Assembly (NCBI GenBank): GCA_045642545.1
Contig: JAZUJB010000068.1
Span: 1-25,139 of the forward strand
From: F23-B02 sp045642545
Lineage (GTDB): Bacteria; Bacillota; Clostridia; Oscillospirales; Oscillospiraceae
Length of the DNA: 25,139 nucleotides
Reading direction: 5' to 3'
The notes beneath the pieces are model-generated. The model ran no database searches. It was not told the DNA's origin and saw only the letters and a list, made by a program, of their open reading frames with translations. Below, piece by piece: positions 7,098-14,584 of this stretch. The stretch's first letter is position 1. Every line of letters starts with the position of its first letter. The position numbers and the translations under genes were made by a program.

Positions 7098-8324
7098 ATG
7101 AACATTCTCGAAACATTGCGAAGCCTTGCGATGGAATCGGGTTTCGCCGCTTTCTTCATTACAGATGGCGGTTGGAAAAACCTCATAATGATTATCATCG
7201 CCTTTGTGCTTCTGTATCTCGGCATAGTCAAAAAGTTTGAGCCCCTGCTTCTGTGCGGCATCGCCTTCGGCTGTCTGCTCACAAACCTGAGCTACTTTGT
7301 CGGTATGGGTGATAATGCATTGTATCATCCTGAGCTGTGGGAGCAATTCCTTGATGAATCCAGCAAGTACTATCACAGCTACGGCCACATAATGAGCCAC
7401 GCAGGTCTGCTCGACTTCTTCTACATAGGTGTCAAGGCAGGCATTTACCCGTCGCTTATCTTCCTCGGTGTTGGCGCAATGACCGACTTCGGTCCCCTGC
7501 TTGCTAATCCCAAGAGCCTGCTGCTCGGCGCTGCCGCACAGCTCGGCGTATTCGTTGCATTCTTCTGTGCAATCGCCTTTGGCGGCTTCACAGGCCCCGA
7601 GGCTGCTTCAATCGGCATCATCGGCGGTGCTGACGGCCCGACCGCAATCTTCCTTACAACGAAGCTTGCACCTCATCTCTTAGGCCCCATTGCGATTGCG
7701 GCATACTCCTACATGGCACTTATCCCGCTTATCCAGCCTCCTCTCATGAAGCTCATGACCAATGACAAGATGCGCAAGGTCAAGATGGAGCAGGCACGCG
7801 AGGTCTCCAAGACCGAGAAAATCGTATTCCCGATCGTTGTTGCTACCTTCGTCATTCTGCTTCTGCCCTCAACCGCTCCCCTGATCGGATGCCTCATGCT
7901 CGGCAACCTCTTCCGCGAGTGCGGCGTTACCGACAGACTTTCCGATACCGCGCAGAACGCACTTATGAACATCGTAACCATCTTCCTCGCAACCTCCGTT
8001 GGTGCAACCATGGTTGCTCAGAATTTCCTTGATGTTAAGACCCTGCTGATTATTCTTCTCGGTCTTGCCTCATTCATGGTTTCCACTCTCGGCGGCCTCG
8101 TAGGCGGCAGAATCATGTACCGCGTATCCGGTGGCAGAATCAATCCTCTCATCGGCTCTGCAGGCGTTTCCGCAGTTCCCATGGCAGCTCGTGTATCTCA
8201 GGATGTTGGCAGAAAGTACAACAAGAACAACTACCTTCTCATGCACGCAATGGGTCCCAATGTTGCAGGCGTTATCGGCTCTGCAATTGCTGCAGGCTTC
8301 CTGCTCTCCGTATTCGGCGGCTGA
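7098..8324 (+). CDS. oadB: Sodium-pumping decarboxylase beta subunit (OadB)
   Basis: A 408-residue integral membrane subunit that decarboxylates carboxybiotin and couples this to sodium export. Family signatures are visible: SLIFLGVGAMTDFGPLLANP (119-138), the IGGADGPTA block with the key Asp179, and SVPMAARVSQ-like residues near the C-terminus. About nine to eleven hydrophobic segments. A hydrophilic stretch between the early membrane helices (about 70-101, with ELWEQFLDESSKYYHSYGH) may be a clade-specific external loop. AAGGAGG stands 7-8 nt before the ATG, and the gene begins 12 bases after the biotin carrier. It is the last gene of the operon, followed by a strong terminator. Confidence 0.95.
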   Translation: MNILETLRSLAMESGFAAFFITDGGWKNLIMIIIAFVLLYLGIVKKFEPLLLCGIAFGCLLTNLSYFVGMGDNALYHPELWEQFLDESSKYYHSYGHIMSHAGLLDFFYIGVKAGIYPSLIFLGVGAMTDFGPLLANPKSLLLGAAAQLGVFVAFFCAIAFGGFTGPEAASIGIIGGADGPTAIFLTTKLAPHLLGPIAIAAYSYMALIPLIQPPLMKLMTNDKMRKVKMEQAREVSKTEKIVFPIVVATFVILLLPSTAPLIGCLMLGNLFRECGVTDRLSDTAQNALMNIVTIFLATSVGATMVAQNFLDVKTLLIILLGLASFMVSTLGGLVGGRIMYRVSGGRINPLIGSAGVSAVPMAARVSQDVGRKYNKNNYLLMHAMGPNVAGVIGSAIAAGFLLSVFGG

Positions 8325-8334
8325 TAAAAACATT

Positions 8335-8371
8335 AAAAATATCCGTGTACACAGTACACGGATATTTTTTT
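8335..8371 (+). terminator. Terminator of the oad operon
   Basis: A perfect 16-bp stem around ATCCGTGTAC/GTACACGGAT (arms 8335-8350 and 8354-8369, loop ACA), followed by a T-run. Confidence 0.93.
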
Positions 8372-8373
8372 GC

Positions 8374-8406
8374 AAAAAAAGCAGGTAACTTTCGTTACCT
8401 GCTTTT
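8374..8406 (-). terminator. Terminator of rny
   Basis: On the minus strand AAAAGCAGGTAAC, loop GAAA, GTTACCTGCTTTTTTT. It lies 3-4 bases after the rny stop and back to back with the oad terminator. The plus-strand reading also ends in a short T-run, so it may act in both directions. Confidence 0.9.
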
Positions 8407-8409
8407 AGA

Positions 8410-9951
8410 TTATTTTGCGTATTCAACAGCCTTTGTCTCGCGCAGAACATGAACCTTGATCTGACCGGGATAGGTAAGCTCTTCTTCAATCTTCTTTGCG
8501 ATATCGCGTGCCAGAAGCACCATCTTGTCCTCAGATACTTCTTCAGGCTTGACCATAACGCGGATTTCGCGGCCTGCCTGAATTGCATAGCTGCCGGAGA
8601 TGCCGGGGAAGCTCTTGGAGATTTCCTCAAGCTTTTCAAGGCGCTTGACATAGTTTTCAATGTTCTCGCGTCTTGCGCCGGGACGGGATGCGCTGATTGC
8701 GTCGGCTGCCTGTACGATGCAGGCTACAACGGTGCGCGGCTCAACATCGCCGTGGTGGGCTTCGATTGCGTGGATAACTGCCTCGTGTTCCTTATACTTC
8801 TTTGCGATATCAACGCCGATGGTTACATGGCTGCCCTCGACCTCGTGGTCGATTGACTTGCCGATATCGTGCAGCAGACCTGCGCGCTTTGCGGTGTTGA
8901 CATCAACGCCGAGCTCTGCGGCTATAAGACCTGCGATATGAGAAACCTCGATGGAGTGGTTGAGTACATTCTGACCGTAGCTGGTGCGGTACTTCATGCG
9001 GCCGAGCAGCTTGACGATTTCCTGGTTGACACCGTGGATATTGGTCTCAAATACTGCTCTTTCGCCCTCTGCCTTGATGGCTGCATTGACTTCCTTCTGT
9101 GCCTTTGCGACCATTTCCTCGATGCGTGCGGGGTGAATTCTGCCGTCTGCGATGAGCTTTTCAAGAGCAAGACGGGCAACCTCGCGGCGGACGGGGTCAA
9201 AGCTGGATACGGTGATTGCCTCGGGTGTGTCGTCAATGATGAGGTCACAGCCCGTAAGGGTTTCGATGCTGCGGATGTTGCGGCCTTCGCGGCCGATGAT
9301 GCGGCCCTTCATCTCGTCGTTGGGGAGAGGTACGACGGAGACGGTAACCTCACTTGCGTGGTCTGCGGCGCAGCGCTGAATTGCAGTTACGATTATTTCT
9401 CTTGCGCGTTCTTCTGCTTCTTCCTTATACTGTGCCTCGATTTCCTTGACCTTGACGGCCATTTCGTGTGTTACTTCGTCCTTGAGGGCGTTGATGAGGT
9501 AAGCCTTAGCCTCCTCGACTGTGTAGCCCGATACCTTTTCAAGCATTTCGAGCTGGCTTTTCTTGATAAGTGCAATCTCAGCCTGCTGAGCTTCGACTGC
9601 TGCGATTTTCTGGCTCAAGGATTCGTTCTTGCGTTCCAGAGAATCGGTCTTTCTGTCAAGATTTTCTTCCTTCTGCTGAAGTCTTCTTTCCTGCTTCTGC
9701 AGGTCGGCACGGCGTGCCTTTTCCTCGCGCTCATATTCCGAGCGGCTTTTGTGTATTTCTTCCTTTGCCTCGACGAGAGCTTCGCGTTTTTTGCTCTCGG
9801 CGCTCTTTATGGCGTCATTAATTATTCGCTTTGCTTCTTCCTCCGCGCTCATTATTTCGCGTTCCGCGACTTTTTTACGGTAGGTAATACCGAGAATAAA
9901 TGCAACTACAAAAGCTAAAGCAATTAAAACGATTGCTAACCATAATTTCAT
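8410..9951 (-). CDS. rny: Ribonuclease Y
   Basis: The membrane-bound endoribonuclease that starts mRNA decay in many Gram-positive bacteria. 513 residues: N-terminal membrane segment (about 3-22), a long coiled coil rich in Glu, Lys and Arg (about 25-185), a KH RNA-binding domain with GRIIGREGRNIRSIE (216-230), and an HD phosphohydrolase domain with LLHDIGK (His361, Asp362), HHGD and later conserved blocks. Length is normal for the family. The start is taken at ATG 9951, giving the usual MKLWLAIVL beginning; a longer in-frame start at 9972 would overlap the GGAGG site. It is a single-gene unit with its own promoter, a long leader and a terminator. Confidence 0.96.
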   Translation of the reverse strand: MKLWLAIVLIALAFVVAFILGITYRKKVAEREIMSAEEEAKRIINDAIKSAESKKREALVEAKEEIHKSRSEYEREEKARRADLQKQERRLQQKEENLDRKTDSLERKNESLSQKIAAVEAQQAEIALIKKSQLEMLEKVSGYTVEEAKAYLINALKDEVTHEMAVKVKEIEAQYKEEAEERAREIIVTAIQRCAADHASEVTVSVVPLPNDEMKGRIIGREGRNIRSIETLTGCDLIIDDTPEAITVSSFDPVRREVARLALEKLIADGRIHPARIEEMVAKAQKEVNAAIKAEGERAVFETNIHGVNQEIVKLLGRMKYRTSYGQNVLNHSIEVSHIAGLIAAELGVDVNTAKRAGLLHDIGKSIDHEVEGSHVTIGVDIAKKYKEHEAVIHAIEAHHGDVEPRTVVACIVQAADAISASRPGARRENIENYVKRLEKLEEISKSFPGISGSYAIQAGREIRVMVKPEEVSEDKMVLLARDIAKKIEEELTYPGQIKVHVLRETKAVEYAK

Positions 9952-10107
9952 AGAAAGTAAACACACCTCCATTCTTTAAGAATTTTGCGGTGGTTTGTTC
10001 GCTGGGGTAAAATCTAAGGGAAGACGGACCATCAAGCGTATCCGTCCGTAGCATTGAAAACTAATATCAAATGATGCCTCCCCGGCACCATAAATATTAT
10101 CCGATTT

Positions 10108-10136
10108 ATTTTATCCCGAATACCGTGTTATGTCAA
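10108..10136 (-). promoter_or_regulatory. Promoter of rny with a long leader
   Basis: Minus-strand TTGACA (10131-10136), a 17-bp spacer and TAAAAT (10108-10113). The start codon is about 150 bases downstream, leaving an untranslated leader that can form a hairpin (GACGGA/TCCGTC, 10023-10028 with 10041-10046). Confidence 0.8.
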
Positions 10137-10155
10137 GTGCTGAGCGCTTTAACTA

Positions 10156-10184
10156 TTGAATTTTTTTAAGTATTGGGTTAAACT
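10156..10184 (+). promoter_or_regulatory. Promoter of the mannosyltransferase-like gene
   Basis: TTGAAT (10156-10161), a 17-bp spacer and TAAACT (10179-10184). It is divergent from the rny promoter, with the two -35 boxes about 20 bases apart. A moderate match. Confidence 0.5.
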
Positions 10185-10227
10185 CAGCATATAAATGTCA
10201 AGATTTTCTGTAAGGAGGTTTGATGCG

Positions 10228-11994
10228 TTGAACTGGCTCACCTATGTCTTCCCCGTAATCACTGTGCTGTTCATAATTTTATTCTACTTAGGCTGTCCCG
10301 TTCTCGGCACCGTCAGCCTCGAATCAAGGGGCAAGCGCAGCTTTAACCGCCGTGACGCGCTTGTACTCGGCCTCATTGTAATTGTATACTCCTCGGTCGC
10401 ATTTTATAATCTCGGCGACACAAAAGCTCCGCAGAGCTTCTATCATTTTGAAGCAAACGAGAGCCTTGAATATGACCTCGGCAGCGAAAACACCGTGGCC
10501 GAGCTTATGTTCTACACGGGACTTAACACGGGCAGCTACTCCGTTGAATACTCCCATGACGGTGAGCACTGGCATAAGGCGGCAAATATGGAGCAAGGCT
10601 ATGCCTCGCTGTTCAAATGGGAAAGCGCGGAATTTGTTGACGGGGCTGCCCCCGAAGCAAGATACCTCAGAATTACCGCTGACAGCGAGCTTTATCTCGG
10701 TGAGCTTGCCGTAAGAAGCCTCGACGGCAGCCTTATTGCTCTTTCGGGTGAGGGCAGTGAGCTTATTGACGAGCAGTCTGTTGTGCCCGAATATCAGTAC
10801 TATCTCAACAGCACCTACTTTGACGAGATTTATCACGCGCGCACCGCCTATGAAAATATTGTCGGCGAATATCCCTACGAGGTATCTCATCCCCCGCTCG
10901 GCAAGCTGATTATCGCAATCGGCATTGAGCTTTTCGGCATGACTCCGTTCGGCTGGAGATTTTCGGGCGTAATGTTCGGCATTGCCATGCTGCCGATACT
11001 GTACTATTTCCTCAAGCGTATGTTCGGCGGTATTGCAATCCCCGCCTGCGGCACTGCGATATTTGCCTTTGACTTCATGCACTTTACGCAGACGCGCATT
11101 GCCACCATCGACACCTATGCGGTGTTCTTCATTCTGCTTATGTACCTGTTCATGTATCTGTATGTAAGCGGCGGCAGACTGAAGCACCTTGCGCTGTCGG
11201 GCATTTTCTTCGGACTCGGTGCGGCAAGCAAATGGACCTGCATTTACGCAGGTGCGGGACTTGCGGTAATATGGCTTGTATACTGGATAAGAGAGCTAAA
11301 AAACAGTAAATCATTCCGAAAATTCATTGAAAACTGCCTTTTCTGCCTTGTTTTCTTCGTAATTATCCCCTGCATCATTTACTATGTCAGCTATTTCCCC
11401 TACGCAAAGGCGAACGGAATGCACGGTTTCGGAATGTTCTTCACCGCGGATTATGCAGATGCCGTGCTGAGAAACCAGGAGTTTATGTTCTCCTATCACT
11501 CGGGAGTCAACTCCTCGCATCCGTACTCCTCGCGCTGGTATCAGTGGATATTCGACATTCGCCCGATACTGTACTACCTGCTGTACTTTGATGACGGTAC
11601 CCGCTCATCCTTCGGCGCATTCTTAAATCCCGTGCTGTGCTGGGCAGGACTTATCGCAGTGTTCATAACGGCATACCTTGCTATCAAGCGTCACGACAGA
11701 GTGTCGGAGTTCATTCTCATCGGCTACCTTGCTCAGCTGCTGCCGTGGATTTTTATCACTCGCACCACCTACGAGTACCACTACTTCCCCTCCGCAGTAT
11801 TTCTGCTGCTTGCACTGTGCCGCGTATTCAGCCTTATGCGCAGCGAAACGAAGTACTGGCGCACTAATGTCTACGGGCTTACGGGACTGTCGCTTGCGCT
11901 GTTTGTTGTGTTCTACCCCGTTTTGTCGGGCCTGCCCGTCAATGCGCAGCTTGCAAGCAATTTGCTTAAATGGCTGCCCTCATGGCCGTTTTAA
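10228..11994 (+). CDS. Protein-O-mannosyltransferase (GT39)-like glycosyltransferase
   Basis: A 588-residue polytopic membrane protein of the GT-C superfamily, which uses lipid-linked sugars to glycosylate targets outside the membrane. The signature YFDEIYHARTAYE (Asp199-Glu200 as the likely catalytic acidic pair) and SHPPLGK (220-226) are typical of the PMT family. About ten or more membrane segments follow. Unusually, between the second hydrophobic segment (about 44-60) and the DE motif there is a soluble part of about 120 residues (65-185) with an F5/8 type C (discoidin)-like look: YSVEYSHDGEHWHKAA, then ARYLRITAD and LGELAV. The start is TTG 10228, 9 nt after AGGAGG; an in-frame ATG at 10195 lies upstream of that site. 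The target protein or polymer is unknown. Confidence 0.83.
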   Translation: MNWLTYVFPVITVLFIILFYLGCPVLGTVSLESRGKRSFNRRDALVLGLIVIVYSSVAFYNLGDTKAPQSFYHFEANESLEYDLGSENTVAELMFYTGLNTGSYSVEYSHDGEHWHKAANMEQGYASLFKWESAEFVDGAAPEARYLRITADSELYLGELAVRSLDGSLIALSGEGSELIDEQSVVPEYQYYLNSTYFDEIYHARTAYENIVGEYPYEVSHPPLGKLIIAIGIELFGMTPFGWRFSGVMFGIAMLPILYYFLKRMFGGIAIPACGTAIFAFDFMHFTQTRIATIDTYAVFFILLMYLFMYLYVSGGRLKHLALSGIFFGLGAASKWTCIYAGAGLAVIWLVYWIRELKNSKSFRKFIENCLFCLVFFVIIPCIIYYVSYFPYAKANGMHGFGMFFTADYADAVLRNQEFMFSYHSGVNSSHPYSSRWYQWIFDIRPILYYLLYFDDGTRSSFGAFLNPVLCWAGLIAVFITAYLAIKRHDRVSEFILIGYLAQLLPWIFITRTTYEYHYFPSAVFLLLALCRVFSLMRSETKYWRTNVYGLTGLSLALFVVFYPVLSGLPVNAQLASNLLKWLPSWPF

Positions 11995-11997
11995 CGA

Positions 11998-12026
11998 TTG
12001 TATTTTACTGGCGAATATTGTATAAT
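11998..12026 (+). promoter_or_regulatory. Promoter of rpiB
   Basis: TTGTAT (11998-12003), a 17-bp spacer and a perfect TATAAT (12021-12026), 36 bases before the rpiB start. Confidence 0.75.
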
Positions 12027-12061
12027 AGACTGTAAATTATTTTTTTGGAGGATTTTTTATC

Positions 12062-12490
12062 ATGATTGCACTCGGTTGTGACCACGGCGGCTTCGCACTT
12101 ATGCAGGAGGTTATCAAGCACCTCGAAGCACGCGGTCTCGAATATAAAAACTTCGGAACTTATTCCGACGCAAGTGTCGACTACCCCATCTACGGCAAGG
12201 CTGCTGCACAGGCAGTTGCTTCCGGCGAATGCGATAAGGGCATCATCATCTGCGGCACCGGCATAGGCACCTCCATCACCGCAAACAAGATTCCCGGCGT
12301 ACGCGCAGCACTCTGCACCGACTGCTTCTGCGCTGAGGCAACCAGACTGCACAACGACGCAAACATTCTTGCAATGGGCGGCAGAGTCGTAGGCACCGGT
12401 CTTGCACTCAAGATTGTCGACACCTTCCTTGTCACTCCCTTCTCCGGCGACGAGCGCCATGTCCGCCGCATTAACATGATAGAGGATTGA
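12062..12490 (+). CDS. rpiB: Ribose-5-phosphate isomerase B
   Basis: 142 residues, the usual length. It interconverts ribose 5-phosphate and ribulose 5-phosphate in the pentose phosphate pathway. Key blocks: GCDHGG at the N-terminus (Asp7, His8), the catalytic Cys64 in CGTGIGTSITANK, and RLHNDANILAMGGR (His97-Asn98). The related LacA/LacB galactose-6-phosphate isomerases are less likely from the motif set and the single-copy context. GGAGG lies 10 nt before the ATG. The end of the gene carries the ribosome binding site of the next gene, which begins 5 bases after the stop. Confidence 0.94.
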   Translation: MIALGCDHGGFALMQEVIKHLEARGLEYKNFGTYSDASVDYPIYGKAAAQAVASGECDKGIIICGTGIGTSITANKIPGVRAALCTDCFCAEATRLHNDANILAMGGRVVGTGLALKIVDTFLVTPFSGDERHVRRINMIED

Positions 12491-12495
12491 TTTAA

Positions 12496-13599
12496 TTGCC
12501 CCGCTCTACATCTGAATTCTACCGCGGAAGACGCAAAAAGACCGGTCCTGCCGTTTTAGTGCCGATTATTGTTCTGTCCTTAGTCGCATTTGTCATTCTG
12601 CTCTTCTACGGACTTCAAAAGTATATAGTGATAACTACCGACGGGCTGTACCTCGACCTGCCGATTCTGTCCGACAAGCAGAGCACTCAGTCGGACGATG
12701 ACGGCATTGCAATGCGCGAGTTTGAGCAGGTTGATGCCGAGCTTGTTGTCGGTGAGCCGGACTATTCCAATGTCAAGGCCTTTGCCGGTGAAAATCTCAG
12801 TGAGCTCAAGGCCGTGTTTGTCCCTGCCGATATGGTCAACGCACAGAGTGTAGAAACCATAGCCTCGGGTATGGAAGCCGGCAACACCGTTTTGCTCGAT
12901 GCAAAAACCGTTACGGGCATGCTCGTATGGAAATCCGACACCGATATTGCAAACGGCTACGGCACCACGGGCACCGTTGACCTCAAGGCCATTGTTACCT
13001 CGCTGCACGACAAGGACATCAAGGTTGCCGTCAGACTGTGCTGCTTTGTTGATAACACGCTTGCCTCTCGCTATTCGCAGCTTGCTCTGCGCACGGCGAC
13101 GGGCAGCGCCTTCTCCGATGACAACGGCGCATGGCTCGACCCGACTAACACCATCGTCAGAGGCTACATCACTGACCTGTGCAAGGAACTCAGCAGCATG
13201 GGCGTTGACGAGATTGTCCTCAACGGCATGAGAATGCCCGAGGCCGAGGGTGTAACCTTTGACTATGCAAGCACCACCTCGGCTGAGGCCACGCCTCAGA
13301 CCGCAATTTCGGGCTTTGCACTGGCAATTGCACGCAGCATGAGAAGCTGCGATGCAAAGCTGTCCGTTCAGGTCGGCACATCTGCCGCAATGCAGTCGCT
13401 CGACACCGCAACCGGTCAGAGTGCGGAGCTGTTCTTCAAGATTTTTGACCGCATTTACCGCACCTCAAGCCTCTCCTCGGCAGCAGATGAACTGAAGGCG
13501 GTTGAAGGCTTTGTAACTCTCGGCGATGTTAATTACCGCTATGTACCCATGTGCGCTGACGGTGCGCCCGACACAGCCTGCTGGGTTGATATGAGCTAA
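12496..13599 (+). CDS. Membrane-anchored DUF4015 (putative glycoside hydrolase-like) protein
   Basis: 367 residues. A basic N-terminus (RGRRKKTG) and one membrane segment (about 18-40) put the rest outside the cell. The outer part matches the DUF4015 putative glycosyl hydrolase pattern: HDKDIKVAVRLCCFVDNTLA (171-190), ALRTATGSAF, AWLDPTN (212-218) and GVDEIVLNGMRMP (236-248). In family members I recall, the last block reads IQFDYVRFP, so the usual Asp is Asn/Gly here; activity is doubtful. The start is TTG 12496, 9 nt after AGAGGA within rpiB, so translation is probably coupled to rpiB. Followed by a terminator. Confidence 0.75.
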   Translation: MPRSTSEFYRGRRKKTGPAVLVPIIVLSLVAFVILLFYGLQKYIVITTDGLYLDLPILSDKQSTQSDDDGIAMREFEQVDAELVVGEPDYSNVKAFAGENLSELKAVFVPADMVNAQSVETIASGMEAGNTVLLDAKTVTGMLVWKSDTDIANGYGTTGTVDLKAIVTSLHDKDIKVAVRLCCFVDNTLASRYSQLALRTATGSAFSDDNGAWLDPTNTIVRGYITDLCKELSSMGVDEIVLNGMRMPEAEGVTFDYASTTSAEATPQTAISGFALAIARSMRSCDAKLSVQVGTSAAMQSLDTATGQSAELFFKIFDRIYRTSSLSSAADELKAVEGFVTLGDVNYRYVPMCADGAPDTACWVDMS

Positions 13600-13601
13600 G
13601 C

Positions 13602-13637
13602 AAAAAAGCGTATGCATTTTAAGTGTATACGCTTTTT
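13602..13637 (+). terminator. Terminator after rpiB and DUF4015 genes
   Basis: Stem AAAAAGCGTAT (13603-13613) with ATACGCTTTTT (13627-13637), ending in a T-run. Confidence 0.85.
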
Positions 13638-13767
13638 AACAGCCGTTTTCTCCGCAAATCCGGCTTCCGTTTCGGCACTTTTTCCAAGGTATTTCGCACT
13701 GCGGCGCGGTGCATTGTCGTAAGCTTAGAAATTTCGGATTTTATACTGAAAAACCTGAAAAATCCGG

Positions 13768-13796
13768 TTGACAACTAATGTTTATTCGTCTATAAT
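13768..13796 (+). promoter_or_regulatory. Consensus promoter of the yceD-rpmF operon
   Basis: Perfect TTGACA (13768-13773), a 17-bp spacer and perfect TATAAT (13791-13796). It is the strongest promoter in the window, as expected for a ribosomal protein gene. The 130 bases before it hold only a small hairpin (GCACTGC/GCGGTGC near 13695). Confidence 0.92.
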
Positions 13797-13823
13797 ATTC
13801 AAGCGACTATGGAGAGGTGTGCT

Positions 13824-14312
13824 ATGCTTCTTGATTTAAGAGAAATAATTGAAGTACCCGGAAAGAGCGTTCCGTTCACCTGTGAGCTGGATGTTGAGGG
13901 CCTTGAATTCGAATCCGTCAAGGAGTATAAGTCCAATCCCGTAGCCGAGGGCCGTGTGTTCAATGCAGCCGGTATCCTGACACTCGAGGGTACTTTGACA
14001 GCTGATATGACTTGCGTCTGCGACCGATGTGGTAAAGTGTTTGACAGCGTCAAGTTAATGGACCTTAACGCCTACATTTCCGACGGAGAGTCCGACGATC
14101 CCGAGGCCTTTGTTCTCGACGGGGACAAGCTCGACCTCAGCGATACGCTCTCCACCCTTTTCGTTCTCGATATGGAAACAAAATTCCTGTGCTCCGAGGA
14201 CTGTAAAGGGCTTTGCTCCAAATGCGGAGCTGATTTGAATCTCGGACCCTGCGGTTGCAGGAAAGAAATTGATCCAAGACTTGCTGTGCTTGAGCAGCTT
14301 TTGGATAAATAA
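13824..14312 (+). CDS. DUF177 (YceD-like) protein
   Basis: A 162-residue DUF177 protein. Family members lie next to rpmF in most bacteria and are linked to 23S rRNA or L32 biology; the exact biochemical role is not settled. Two pairs of cysteines are visible: CVCDRCGK (64-71) and CSKCGADLNLGPCGC (131-145), so a zinc site is likely. The N-terminal half is beta-rich, and an acidic stretch lies at 87-106. The start is ATG 13824, 6 nt after GAGAGG; an in-frame ATG at 13809 has no ribosome binding site. rpmF follows 42 bases later. Confidence 0.9.
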   Translation: MLLDLREIIEVPGKSVPFTCELDVEGLEFESVKEYKSNPVAEGRVFNAAGILTLEGTLTADMTCVCDRCGKVFDSVKLMDLNAYISDGESDDPEAFVLDGDKLDLSDTLSTLFVLDMETKFLCSEDCKGLCSKCGADLNLGPCGCRKEIDPRLAVLEQLLDK

Positions 14313-14354
14313 GAAACAGGCTGCTCAGAACAGCTATAATCAGGAGGTGTCACC

Positions 14355-14537
14355 ATGGCAGTCCCTAAGGGAAAAGTATCAAGACAGAGAAGAGACAAGA
14401 GACGTTCCTCTCATTGGAAGCTTGAGGCTCCCGGTATCGTAAAGTGCCCCAACTGTGGTGCTTACAAAATGCCTCATCGTGCCTGCAAGGCTTGCGGTAT
14501 GTACAACGGCCGTCAGGTTCTGAAGGTAGAAGAGTAA
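14355..14537 (+). CDS. rpmF: Ribosomal protein bL32
   Basis: A 60-residue large-subunit protein with the standard beginning MAVPKGKVSRQRRDKRRSSH and a zinc-binding type C-terminus (CPNC and CKAC, residues 31-34 and 44-47). Having all four cysteines makes this the zinc-containing form. AGGAGG lies 7 nt before the ATG. Co-transcribed with the DUF177 gene, as in most bacteria. Confidence 0.97.
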   Translation: MAVPKGKVSRQRRDKRRSSHWKLEAPGIVKCPNCGAYKMPHRACKACGMYNGRQVLKVEE

Positions 14538-14550
14538 TTAAAGTAGCTTA

Positions 14551-14580
14551 AAGAGGAAAGGTACCCCCTTTCCTCTTTTT
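14551..14580 (+). terminator. Terminator after rpmF
   Basis: Perfect 11-bp stem AAGAGGAAAGG (14551-14561) with CCTTTCCTCTT (14567-14577) and a T-run. Its end is only four bases before the likely start of the next gene. Confidence 0.9.
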
Positions 14581-14584
14581 GCGT

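Noticed and set aside
8869..9918. Plus-strand open frame of 349 codons antisense to rny
   Set aside because: Cys/Phe/Leu-rich shadow of the rny coiled-coil and KH region, without a ribosome binding site.
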